Below are positions 6,317-13,830 of a stretch of DNA of 14,369 nt, piece by piece. The notes beneath the pieces were generated by a model. It was given only the letters and a program-made list of their open reading frames with translations, did no database searches and was not told the origin of the DNA. Each line of letters starts with the position of its first letter. Positions within the stretch are counted from its first letter, which is position 1. The translations under genes and the position numbers were made by a program. Source of the stretch: DASYYE01 sp035946955 (lineage in GTDB: Bacteria > Actinomycetota > Actinomycetes > Streptosporangiales > Streptosporangiaceae); the NCBI GenBank assembly GCA_035946955.1, contig DASYYE010000597.1:1-14369 (forward strand), given 5' to 3'.

Positions 6317-6324
6317 GGAGGTGA
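6317..6324 (+). promoter_or_regulatory. Full-consensus ribosome binding site for operon 2
   Basis: GGAGGTGA is a complete match to the anti-Shine-Dalgarno sequence, just before GTG 6328. It fixes the start of the second radical SAM gene and suggests efficient initiation despite the GTG codon. Confidence 0.8.
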
Positions 6325-6327
6325 TTC

Positions 6328-7413
6328 GTGCTGACTGCCATCCGCCCTGTGTCCCTCAGTCTCGACGAGGTTGCAAGATTAGCCGCGTCTTACGGTGTGC
6401 CGGTCGAGGATGCGCTGCTGATCGCGGTCAACCTGTTCGGGATCTCGTCCGGCCAGAACAGGCACCGTGCACGGGTCACGGTCAGGCTCTCAACCGAGCC
6501 GGACGTGCCGTGGATGGTGATCGTCCCGCTCAACGCGGTCGATTCACCTTTCAGGCTCCGCGGCCAGGATCTGTATCTGGGAGACGCGCTCGTTGGGCAT
6601 GTCCGCCGGATCGACGCTGACGAGGCGGTCGGGGGGTACTTCCGCGACGGTGGCCGCGCGGCGACCCTGAATCCCAACGCGCGCAGCCGATGTGTCGGGT
6701 GCGCGTTCTGCCCGAACACCCTGGAGGCAGCTGCGGACCCGCGGCTATCCGAGGAGCGGGAATTGGCCGGGTTGCTGGCCGCGATGGTCGAGCAGCACCC
6801 GCGCCGGAACCTGACCGAGTTGCGGGAGGTGACCATATCCACCGGGTGCTTCCACGAAGAGCACATGGCGGTAAACCACCTGGTTGGGTTGCGCTCGGTG
6901 CTAGCAGACCATGGGGTCACGGCCCGCCTGGGCTTCCTGACATCGGTCATACGGTCAGATGCCGGGTTCGCGCACGTTGCGGAACATGTCTCGCCGTTCG
7001 TGCTGCGGCTGACAGCCGAGTGTTTCACCCGGCGCGACCTGCTGCTCAAGGTGAGCAAGGCTCGGCTGCCGAACCAGCAGATGCCTGACTTGCTCCGCCG
7101 CGCCCGCCGCGCTGGGCTGGGAACATCATTCACCTACATCGTTGGGCTCGATCCGTTGCCCGAGTTGCGTGCGGGAATCGCTGCGCTGAGTGAGCAGGTA
7201 AGCGACTTTCCCAATATCCAGGTCTATCAGGCACACAACTCGATCATGGCCGGCCTGCGGACACCCGGCGCTGACCAACTCGGCTTCTATCTGCGAGCCA
7301 GGGTGGAGATAGAGAGGATCTTTGGTGGACGCGGGCTACGCCCGCAGGCCTGGGAGTGCTACCGGCCATTGTGGTACTTCACATTCGCCGGCGAGCGGCT
7401 GGTGAGGGCCTGA
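6328..7413 (+). CDS. Radical SAM-like protein with unusual CX2CX2C motif (361 aa)
   Basis: Seen: about 100 residues of N-terminal domain, then RSRCVGCAFCPNT at 120-132 (C122, C125, C128), followed by barrel-like segments: TISTGCFHEEH, LGFLTSVIRSDAGF, VLRLTAECF and TSFTYIVGLDPLPELRAGI. The general look is that of a BioB/ThiH-like radical SAM barrel ending in ECYRPLWYFTF. Most radical SAM enzymes use CX3CX2C; here the first spacing is one residue shorter, so cluster binding and SAM contact need testing. The gene begins operon 2 after a full ribosome binding site. Its codon 18 (6379-6381) is TTA, the rare leucine codon tied to bldA control in streptomycetes. It is followed after only 2 nt by the phosphoketolase-like gene. 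Substrate unknown; carbon-skeleton or sugar chemistry is plausible from context (inference). Confidence 0.75.
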   Translation: MLTAIRPVSLSLDEVARLAASYGVPVEDALLIAVNLFGISSGQNRHRARVTVRLSTEPDVPWMVIVPLNAVDSPFRLRGQDLYLGDALVGHVRRIDADEAVGGYFRDGGRAATLNPNARSRCVGCAFCPNTLEAAADPRLSEERELAGLLAAMVEQHPRRNLTELREVTISTGCFHEEHMAVNHLVGLRSVLADHGVTARLGFLTSVIRSDAGFAHVAEHVSPFVLRLTAECFTRRDLLLKVSKARLPNQQMPDLLRRARRAGLGTSFTYIVGLDPLPELRAGIAALSEQVSDFPNIQVYQAHNSIMAGLRTPGADQLGFYLRARVEIERIFGGRGLRPQAWECYRPLWYFTFAGERLVRA

Positions 7414-7415
7414 CT

Positions 7416-9377
7416 ATGGACGTCACCCTTCGGGCGGACGCCCTGTGGCGGGCGGTCACATACCTCTCAGTGGCCCAACTGCACTTGCAGGCAAACCCGC
7501 TGCCAATCCGTGCCGTCGAGGACTGTGACGTGAAGTCCCGGCCCTCAGGACATTGGGGAACGGTCCCAGGGACAGCGTGGATGCTCGTGCACGTCGGGCT
7601 CGCCGCAGGCCTGTACGCGGATGCTGAGATCATCCCTGTGATCGGCGCAGGTCATGCGGGGGTGGTCCAGCGAGCGCTGGGCTGGCTGACCGGTGACCTC
7701 GCCAAGGTGAACTCGCGTTACGGCCCGGACACCGACGGGTTGACGGCCCTGGTGACGTCGTTCCCAAACGTCGATGGGCTGGGTTCGGAAGTGCACCCGG
7801 CCCTGCCAGCGGGTGCGTACATGGGCGGATGGCTTGGCGGTGCACTCGCCTTCGCGCAGGGTATGGCGTTGGACGCTCCGAGCCGGGTGGTGGTTCCGAT
7901 CCTCGGTGACGGCGAGTGCGAAACGCCCGCGACGGCGGCGTCCTGGCTCGCTCATAAGGCGGTACCTGGAGCGTCGGTCCTTCCGCTCATCCACCTCAAC
8001 GGGCATCGGATGGGCGGGCCGTCGCTGCTCGGCCAGATGTGCGACGAGGAAGTCGCAGCCTATGTCCGGGGGCTGGGTTACCAACCCGTCATCGCGCATG
8101 TGAGTACGGGCAGCCTCGCTGAGCACGGCGCTTTCCACCGGTTCCTCGTCTACGCGATCCGCGCGATTCACCGCGGCGGTCGTTACGCCGTCGTTCTGCG
8201 GTGCATGAAGGGCTGGTCCGGCCCAGTCGGCGCGCATAAGACACCGCTGACCGACCTCGCCCGAGATTCATATCAGCGTGCTGTGCTCGGCGAGTGGATG
8301 TGTTCCTACCACCCGGAGGAACTCTTCGACGACTGCGCCCAGCCTGTCGGCGCCCTCGCCGCAGCGGTCTCCGAGGCCCGCTTCTGCCGCGCGCAACCAG
8401 CGGAAACGCCCCCAGTCCCCGCCGCGTGCCCAGCGGGGCGGGGATTCGCGGCCGAGGTAACCGCTGTACTTCGGGCACACGCCTCTGCGAGCGACTTCAA
8501 GGTCTTCAGTCCAGACGAACTTCACTCGAACCGCCTCGGCGAACTCGCGGGCGAACCCTGGACGCACGAGGTGCTTGCCGAGGAGGTGCTGCTCGGGTGG
8601 CTGGCCGGCTGGACCACGAGCGGGCGCCGCGGTGTCCTCATCTCCTACGAAGCGTTCGCGCCACTGCTGCTGACCGGGCTGGTAGGACACATGAAGCAGC
8701 GGCGGCTAGCGGACGCCACGTTGCCGAGCATCAACTTGCTGCTCACGTCGTACGGATGGCACAACGTCTACAGCCACGGCGACCCCTCCCTCGTGACCGC
8801 GCTCCTCGGCACTGGCGATCCAACCGTGCACGTCTACACCCCCGCCGACGCGAACAGGACCGCCCTTGCTCTCGACGACGCCCTCCGATCCGTTGGGCGA
8901 ATCAACGTGATCGTCGCCGGCAAGCACCCGCTGCCGCTGCATCCTCAAGAGACAGTCGACGAGGAACGCAGGCACGGTCTGGCTGTCTGGGATCATCTCA
9001 GTGACTCCGGCGAGCCTGACCTGACGTTCGCCTGCGCTGGTGACCTCGCCGCAGCTGTCGTGAGCGCCGCCGTCGGTGAAGTCCGGCAGCTTCATCATTG
9101 CCGTGTCCGCGTTGTCATCATTCACGAAATGACCGCGCTCGCAGCCCCCGGGCTTCAGCGATTTTTCGGCGAGGGCGTACCGGTAGTCGTGGCCACGATC
9201 AGCCACCCCGCCGCGATCTGGAGCCTACTCGCCGGGCGGGTCGAGAGGGTCAAGGTGGTGGGATGGCGCGAGCCGCCGTATCCGATGCGCCAAGAGGAGC
9301 TGGCGGCCTACGCCGGCCTGGACACAGCCGGCATTACGCGTGCCGCGGCAACCCTCCTGGGTAGGCAGGCGAACTGA
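7416..9377 (+). CDS. Phosphoketolase-like TPP-dependent enzyme, shortened (653 aa)
   Basis: Homologous along its length to xylulose-5-phosphate/fructose-6-phosphate phosphoketolase (XFP), but about 140 residues shorter. Seen: WRAVTYLSVAQLHLQANPL at 11-29 as in XFP; GHWGT (H46); GAGHAG (H80); the TPP/Mg motif GDGECET at 164-170 with N195 in HLNG; KGWSGPVGAHKTPL at 265-278 with H274; HSNRL at 370-374; SYEAF with E412, the expected pyrimidine-domain glutamate; YSHGDP (H454); VAGKHP (K503). The highly conserved XFP stretch following SHVAPETP, normally GSIHEGGELG, is here AGAYMGGWLG, so substrate recognition has probably changed. XFPs cleave ketose phosphates to acetyl phosphate; this protein may use a related sugar or do an acyloin-type transfer (inference). 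ATG 7416 is chosen because homology begins at once. Overlaps the next gene as TGATG. Confidence 0.85.
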   Translation: MDVTLRADALWRAVTYLSVAQLHLQANPLPIRAVEDCDVKSRPSGHWGTVPGTAWMLVHVGLAAGLYADAEIIPVIGAGHAGVVQRALGWLTGDLAKVNSRYGPDTDGLTALVTSFPNVDGLGSEVHPALPAGAYMGGWLGGALAFAQGMALDAPSRVVVPILGDGECETPATAASWLAHKAVPGASVLPLIHLNGHRMGGPSLLGQMCDEEVAAYVRGLGYQPVIAHVSTGSLAEHGAFHRFLVYAIRAIHRGGRYAVVLRCMKGWSGPVGAHKTPLTDLARDSYQRAVLGEWMCSYHPEELFDDCAQPVGALAAAVSEARFCRAQPAETPPVPAACPAGRGFAAEVTAVLRAHASASDFKVFSPDELHSNRLGELAGEPWTHEVLAEEVLLGWLAGWTTSGRRGVLISYEAFAPLLLTGLVGHMKQRRLADATLPSINLLLTSYGWHNVYSHGDPSLVTALLGTGDPTVHVYTPADANRTALALDDALRSVGRINVIVAGKHPLPLHPQETVDEERRHGLAVWDHLSDSGEPDLTFACAGDLAAAVVSAAVGEVRQLHHCRVRVVIIHEMTALAAPGLQRFFGEGVPVVVATISHPAAIWSLLAGRVERVKVVGWREPPYPMRQEELAAYAGLDTAGITRAAATLLGRQAN

Positions 9378-10411
9378 TGACGCCCACCATCGACGCCATT
9401 CAAGTTGTCACCACAGGCACCAAGCCAGGCAGCGATGCGTCCTTCATCGCCATCCACGGTGCGCAGCGCACAGGCTGGTACGGCCCAGTGAGCACCGAGG
9501 TCGGGCAGCACGCGGAGAAGCTGCTCACCCATGCTGTGGTCGGCGAGTCAGCTATAGACCACCACGCGCTCCACGCGGCTATGTGCCAGGCCACCTACGA
9601 TGACCCGTCCCCGGTGGCGTCATGGGCAGTAGGCGCGCTGGACTGTGCGGCCTGGGACCTGCACGGGCAGCTCGCCCAGGTTCCCGTCTGTGACCTGCTA
9701 GCCCGCTCTCCTGAGCTCACAGTGCCGCTGTACGCATCGTGGCTGGGCCTGGACATCGCGCATCCAACACCGGCAGCGACCGTCCGCCAAGTCGGACACA
9801 GCGGATGGCGGTTCACCAAATGGGGCCTGCGCCGAGATCCTGCGAACGACACCCTTGCGGAGGCATCGCGGCTGACGGCGGCGACACAAGCCGTGGCCTC
9901 CGCGCTCGGCAACGCCGCCGCATTCGACGCCGTCTTCACGTGGGACACCGCGCTCGCTGGCCTGATCGCGAGCCAGATCGACCCCGCGGACGTGCTGTGG
10001 GTTGAGGATCCGCTGCCACTCTTCGACCCCGAGGCGTACCGGTCCCTCGCAGTCCAGACCCCCCTGGCGCTCGGTGAACGACTGTTCCTGCACGACGACA
10101 CGCGAGCGCTCCTCGATCTACGGCCCAAGGCGTTCACCCTGGACGTGGCCGCCTGCGGCGGTCTCACCCGCGCCGTCGATCTCGTCATCACCGCTGGCAC
10201 TCAGCGCATACCGGTTTACCCGCACGGCCGGTCCTTCGTCCCCGCGGTGCACCTGGCCGCCGCCTACCCGGACACGATTCCAGCCGTCGAGTATCGGCTG
10301 CAATGGGAACCCGTTCGGCAACACCAGTACCTGCGGCCCAATAAGCCCGTAGACGGTGTGATCACCGTTCCCAGCTCACCGGGCCTCGGCGCCGCCCCCA
10401 GGAGCCACTGA
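9377..10411 (+). CDS. Enolase-superfamily enzyme, mandelate-racemase group (344 aa)
   Basis: The family removes a proton alpha to a carboxylate to give a Mg-stabilised enolate, then racemises, dehydrates or cycloisomerises. Seen: the capping domain (about 1-115); FTKWGLRR at 146-153, where K148 aligns with the second lysine of the usual KxK but the first is F146; metal ligands D190 (TWD), E210 (WVEDP) and E234 (GER); the dyad D256 (FTLDVAACGGLTRA) and H283 (YPHG); and E305. All main catalytic positions of the mandelate-racemase group are therefore present, while the incomplete KxK predicts proton removal from one face. This fits a sugar-acid dehydratase-type reaction rather than a two-base racemase (inference). 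Length of about 345 is on the short side for the group. It sits between the phosphoketolase relative and an orphan gene, overlapping both by TGATG. Confidence 0.87.
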   Translation: MTPTIDAIQVVTTGTKPGSDASFIAIHGAQRTGWYGPVSTEVGQHAEKLLTHAVVGESAIDHHALHAAMCQATYDDPSPVASWAVGALDCAAWDLHGQLAQVPVCDLLARSPELTVPLYASWLGLDIAHPTPAATVRQVGHSGWRFTKWGLRRDPANDTLAEASRLTAATQAVASALGNAAAFDAVFTWDTALAGLIASQIDPADVLWVEDPLPLFDPEAYRSLAVQTPLALGERLFLHDDTRALLDLRPKAFTLDVAACGGLTRAVDLVITAGTQRIPVYPHGRSFVPAVHLAAAYPDTIPAVEYRLQWEPVRQHQYLRPNKPVDGVITVPSSPGLGAAPRSH

Positions 10412-10851
10412 TGCCAGAGACTGCCCACAGCTTGCGTGTGGCCGGCACCGTTGCCCTCGATTCGCACGGGGCCATCCTGGTGCTCTCCGAACGCCTCGAT
10501 GGGCACGACACATTCCTCACTGGCCAGCTCCAGCTCGGCGACACTCCGCCCATAGCGGTGAGGATCCTGACGTTCGATGACGTCACCGTGCTCCGCGTGC
10601 TCGGCCACTCACTACCGCCCACAGGACCATGGTCGGGAATCCTTCACCTGCCGCATGGCTGGCGGACCCGGTCGATTCCCGCCGATCTGGCGAGCGCGGC
10701 AACCGCCGCTAAACGCGACTTGCTGGCGCTCGATGAGGCGGAACTTCGCTATGCGCTCACCTTCCTCGGCGAGGCAAGCACCCATGCGATCCGGGAGATG
10801 AGGATCGATGCGATTGTCAGCGCGCTGCCGCTTCCGGATGCTGCCGCATGA
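10411..10851 (+). CDS. Hypothetical protein, unrecognised (146 aa)
   Basis: I do not recognise a family. Residues about 5-90 look beta-rich (alternating hydrophobic strands such as GAILVLSERL, IAVRILTFDDVTVLRVLG and WSGILHLPHGW). Residues about 92-146 look helical, ending in LRYALTFLGEASTHAIREMR and a short hydrophobic tail. There are no cysteines, no metal motif and no membrane segment. Overlaps on both sides (TGATG before, ATGA after) show that it is a real member of the operon and translated in step with the enolase-family and HAD genes. Roles such as carrier, accessory subunit or small-molecule binder are possible but not supported by any motif. Confidence 0.7.
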   Translation: MPETAHSLRVAGTVALDSHGAILVLSERLDGHDTFLTGQLQLGDTPPIAVRILTFDDVTVLRVLGHSLPPTGPWSGILHLPHGWRTRSIPADLASAATAAKRDLLALDEAELRYALTFLGEASTHAIREMRIDAIVSALPLPDAAA

Positions 10852-11504
10852 CCCGGCTGCTGGTCAGCGTTGACGTGGGGGGCACCCTCGGCCAGGTCGA
10901 CGGGCCAAGCCTCGCCGCCGTCCTGGCGGAAGCGTCACCGCTCGGCCCTGCCGATGCGCGGCACATCCTTCTCCACACACTGCACATACAGCCGTCGATC
11001 AGCCCTGCGGTAGCCGCCGTCGTGTGCGCCGCACTCCGCATACCGGCCCGCCTGTTCCCGTGTGATATTCATCCCCAGCCGTTGCGCCTCATGCCGGGTG
11101 TGCTTGCGGCGTTGCGGACAATGAGCACAAGCGCCACCCTCGTCACGTTGTCGAACGTGACCTGCCTGGAGGCTGACACCGCCCGTCTCCGTGCCCTGCT
11201 TCGGCCCTGGGTCCAGGACTATTTCCAGTCATGCCGCATCGGTTATGCGAAACCTGACCCAGCCGCATTCCGCTACGTTGCTGACGCCTGCGGCAGCAGC
11301 ACAGCCAATATGGTTCACATCGGAGACGACTGGGCCTGCGACGTCGAAGGCGCCCGCTCGGCTGGGGTCACCGCTATCTGGCTTTCGCATGGAAGACATG
11401 TGCCCGAGCCCGATCGGCTCACCGACCCTGGCGTACTTGTGGCCGATGACCTCGCTGCGGCCAGCCGGCAGATCACCGAGTTCGCACTGCGGAGGCGATC
11501 GTGA
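10848..11504 (+). CDS. HAD-superfamily hydrolase-like protein lacking the second motif I aspartate (218 aa)
   Basis: Seen: motif I SVDVGGTL with nucleophile D9 but G11 in place of the usual second aspartate; motif II LVTLSN (S102); motif III YAKPDPAAF (K135); motif IV GDDWACDVEGA (D160, D161, D165). A helical cap lies between motifs I and II (about 15-80), so this is a type C1 HAD protein. In HAD phosphatases the missing aspartate is the general acid/base; its absence is seen in dehalogenase- and phosphonatase-type members and in some other DVGGT proteins. Phosphatase activity is thus possible but not assured. The phosphoketolase-like and kinase genes nearby make a phosphorylated intermediate a reasonable substrate (inference). 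The start overlaps the previous stop by ATGA and the end overlaps the methyltransferase by GTGA. Confidence 0.85.
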   Translation: MTRLLVSVDVGGTLGQVDGPSLAAVLAEASPLGPADARHILLHTLHIQPSISPAVAAVVCAALRIPARLFPCDIHPQPLRLMPGVLAALRTMSTSATLVTLSNVTCLEADTARLRALLRPWVQDYFQSCRIGYAKPDPAAFRYVADACGSSTANMVHIGDDWACDVEGARSAGVTAIWLSHGRHVPEPDRLTDPGVLVADDLAAASRQITEFALRRRS

Positions 11505-12286
11505 GCGTGTTCCACGGCACTGTGGGCTTCTACCGCCAGTACCGGCCAGGCATCCCAAAGAGCGTCACGGACATTTTGGATTCCGCAGCCCATGCGGGTT
11601 CGCCCAGGCGCCTGCTCGACGTTGGCACCGGCACCGGGCTGGTAGTAGAGGCGCTGCTAGACCGATTCGATGACATCATCGCCATCGACAACGACGCTGA
11701 CATGCTCGCCGCAGCCGACGCGGCGCTGCGCCCTCAACTCCCTGAGGGCTCGAAGCTGCTCTTGCGCCAGGTCACGGCGGAAGAGTTCACGCCGCCACAG
11801 GGGTGGCACGCCGAGCTGGTGACGATCTGCCGCGCCTTCCACTGGCTCGACCAGGCAACCGTACTGGACCGTTTGGACGCCCAGGTCAGCCCGGACGGCG
11901 CGGTCGCGATCTTTGGTGACAACAGTTTCTGGGCCGCCACCAGCGCGTGGAAGGCGGCCGTCCGTTCCGTCGTCCAGGACTTCCTCGGCGAACAACGCCG
12001 CGCTGGCGACGGCACCTTCCAGCACCACAACCGGCCCTACAGCGACATCATGCGAGAATCGCCTTTCAACCAGGTCGAGGAACTCACTGTCCCGGTAACC
12101 CGGACCTGGACCGCCGACAGCGTCCTCGGATACCTGTACTCAACCTCATTCGCCGCTCCGCAGCTCTTCGGCTACCGTCTCGACGATTTCGACCAGACCG
12201 TCCGCGCCACCCTCAAACGGTTCAGCGACAGCGATACGTTCGAAGAGAACAACGAGTTCCTCATCCGTATTGGCCGCAGGGGATGA
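11501..12286 (+). CDS. Class I SAM-dependent methyltransferase (261 aa)
   Basis: Seen: the SAM-binding loop LLDVGTGTGLVVE at 38-50 (D40, G42, G44, G46), the acidic residue after strand 2 in IIAIDNDADML (D63), and AFHWLDQATVLDRLDAQVSPDGAVAIFG, as in the Methyltransf_11/25 group of small-molecule methyltransferases related to UbiE and trans-aconitate methyltransferases. The N-terminal HGTVGFYRQYRPGIP (5-19) resembles the FxxYRPxYP entry of this group. It transfers a methyl group from SAM to O, N or C of a small molecule in the cytoplasm; the acceptor is unknown. It starts with GTG, overlapping the HAD stop as GTGA, and ends in an ATGA overlap with the creatininase-family gene, so it is in the middle of the operon and probably a tailoring enzyme. 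Confidence 0.92.
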   Translation: MSVFHGTVGFYRQYRPGIPKSVTDILDSAAHAGSPRRLLDVGTGTGLVVEALLDRFDDIIAIDNDADMLAAADAALRPQLPEGSKLLLRQVTAEEFTPPQGWHAELVTICRAFHWLDQATVLDRLDAQVSPDGAVAIFGDNSFWAATSAWKAAVRSVVQDFLGEQRRAGDGTFQHHNRPYSDIMRESPFNQVEELTVPVTRTWTADSVLGYLYSTSFAAPQLFGYRLDDFDQTVRATLKRFSDSDTFEENNEFLIRIGRRG

Positions 12287-13059
12287 GCGCGAACCGCTGG
12301 TATGGGTCGCTGCCTGCCCCCGAGATCACCGCCCAGATGACCGAAACATCGGTCATCTGCCTGCCGATTGGCTCATACGAACAGCACGGCCCGCACCTGC
12401 CGCTGCACACAGACTCCGTCATCGCGGAGAGGTTCACTACACGGCTGGCCGAACGCTACGGCGAACACCACGAACTGTGGGCGCTGCCTGCCATCCCATT
12501 CGGTCTCTCACTGGAACACGCCTGGTCACCCGGCACGATCTCGCTGCGAGCCGGTGTCTTGTCGGCGCTCCTCACCACGGTCGTCGGGGAACTCGTGCGC
12601 GCTACCCCTGCCCGCCGACTGCTCATCGTCAATGGGCACGGCGGCAACCGAGGCATCCTCGAAGCGCTCACATACGAGCTGCAAGCGGCACACCCGGTAC
12701 GGGTATGCGTGGTCCACCCCAGTTCTCTGGCCACAGTCCGTGTCGAATCCGCACTGCCCGAAATCCACGCGGGCATGAGAGAGACCAGCGTCATGCTGAC
12801 CCTCGCCCCAAATGAGGTGCACCTAGACCGCCTCCCTGACGGCTACGCCGTGAACGAAGCCCACCGCGACGAGGTCAAACGCCTAGTGCTCGACCGTGGC
12901 ACGACGTGGCCGTGGACGTCCGGGGACAGCCGTATAGCCACCCTCGGCGTCATGGGCGGCGACCCACGGCTCGCGTCGGCCGAACTCGGGGAATCCGTCA
13001 TCGCCAGCGCGCTGGACGCTTGCGGGACCGTGCTCACACAGCTCCGGGAACCTGACTGA
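12283..13059 (+). CDS. Creatininase/MftE-family amidohydrolase (258 aa)
   Basis: Seen: PIGSYEQHGPHLPLHTD at 28-44 with metal ligands E33, H35 and D44; VNGHGGNRG at 116-124 with H119; and HAGMRETS at 162-169 with E167, which follow the family's metal-site pattern. The glutamate two residues after the H119 equivalent in true creatininase is not present; NGHGGN is the form found in MftE and in archaeal FAPy deformylases. Members hydrolyse C-N bonds in small amides or shorten precursor peptides (MftE in mycofactocin). The protein is the usual length of about 250. The frame is open far upstream, but ATG 12283 is chosen because it overlaps the methyltransferase stop as ATGA and the family motif begins shortly after. 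Likely role: hydrolysing an amide or formamide in the pathway (inference). Confidence 0.9.
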   Translation: MSANRWYGSLPAPEITAQMTETSVICLPIGSYEQHGPHLPLHTDSVIAERFTTRLAERYGEHHELWALPAIPFGLSLEHAWSPGTISLRAGVLSALLTTVVGELVRATPARRLLIVNGHGGNRGILEALTYELQAAHPVRVCVVHPSSLATVRVESALPEIHAGMRETSVMLTLAPNEVHLDRLPDGYAVNEAHRDEVKRLVLDRGTTWPWTSGDSRIATLGVMGGDPRLASAELGESVIASALDACGTVLTQLREPD

Positions 13060-13071
13060 TCGGAGACACTC

Positions 13072-13821
13072 ATGCCCCTCGACGCGGATGAACTGACCGC
13101 CTTCGCCGCCAATGGAATCATCATCAAGCGTGGGTTCGTAGCACCCGAACTGGTCGGCAAGGCCACGAGCCTGGTCACCGAGTGGTACCGCACCGCCATG
13201 GACCAGAGCCAGCTCGCCGAGTTCACGCAACGGACCTTCGCGCCACACCTCGGCAGCCACCCCGACGTACTCGCACTCTTCACCAACTCGGGTATCGCTG
13301 ATCTCACACGCACGCTCGTCGGCGACTTCACACCCGTCACCACGACCCAAATCCAGATCCGGGTGCCCGAGGCGGAATTGGGCCACGAGCAGCCCGACAA
13401 GGCCATGCACGTCGACGGCGTCGCATGCCCGCACCTTGACCCAGCCGAGCTGCGAACCTTCTCTCTGCTGGTTGGGGTCGCGCTCTCCGGTATACGCGAC
13501 CCCGCGGGCGGCGCGTTGCGCTATGTCCCCGGTGGACACCTGCGCATGGCCGAGTGGTTCCGCACGGAGTGGTCGCTGGGAATCACGGAGCAGACCCCGC
13601 CGCACATCGGCGCGCAGGAAGGCATCCCGTTCCTGGCTGACCCCGGTGACGCCCTGCTCATGCACCACCTGGTTCCGCACGCTGTCGGCCGGAACCGTAC
13701 TACGACGCCCCGGATCATGGCCTACTTCCGGGTCTCTCACGTCAGCCACGCGGGCCGACGGCTGGACGCGCTGCGCGACCCGTGGCTTGACTTCCCGCCC
13801 CTCACGGCACGAGTCCTGTAG
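13072..13821 (+). CDS. PhyH-family Fe(II)/2-oxoglutarate dioxygenase (249 aa)
   Basis: Seen: AFAANGIIIKRGFV near the N-terminus as in phytanoyl-CoA dioxygenase-like proteins; the iron ligands H113 and D115 in AMHVDG; the core strand GGALRYVPGGHLRM at 146-159; GDALLMHHLVPHAVGRN at 192-208 with H203 as the distal iron ligand; and R214 in TTPR as the probable 2-oxoglutarate anchor. All residues of a working non-haem iron site are present. In natural-product pathways such enzymes hydroxylate, desaturate or ring-close small substrates. It lies 12 nt after the creatininase-family gene, with its own Shine-Dalgarno (GGAG 9 nt before ATG 13072), rather than overlapping it. It is a late tailoring step by position (inference). 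Confidence 0.9.
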   Translation: MPLDADELTAFAANGIIIKRGFVAPELVGKATSLVTEWYRTAMDQSQLAEFTQRTFAPHLGSHPDVLALFTNSGIADLTRTLVGDFTPVTTTQIQIRVPEAELGHEQPDKAMHVDGVACPHLDPAELRTFSLLVGVALSGIRDPAGGALRYVPGGHLRMAEWFRTEWSLGITEQTPPHIGAQEGIPFLADPGDALLMHHLVPHAVGRNRTTTPRIMAYFRVSHVSHAGRRLDALRDPWLDFPPLTARVL

Positions 13822-13830
13822 CGAGCCGGC

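Noticed and set aside
7416..9377. Transketolase
   Set aside because: The WRAVTYLSVAQLHLQANPL start, GHWGT, KGWSGP, HSNRL and VAGKHP segments match phosphoketolase rather than transketolase.
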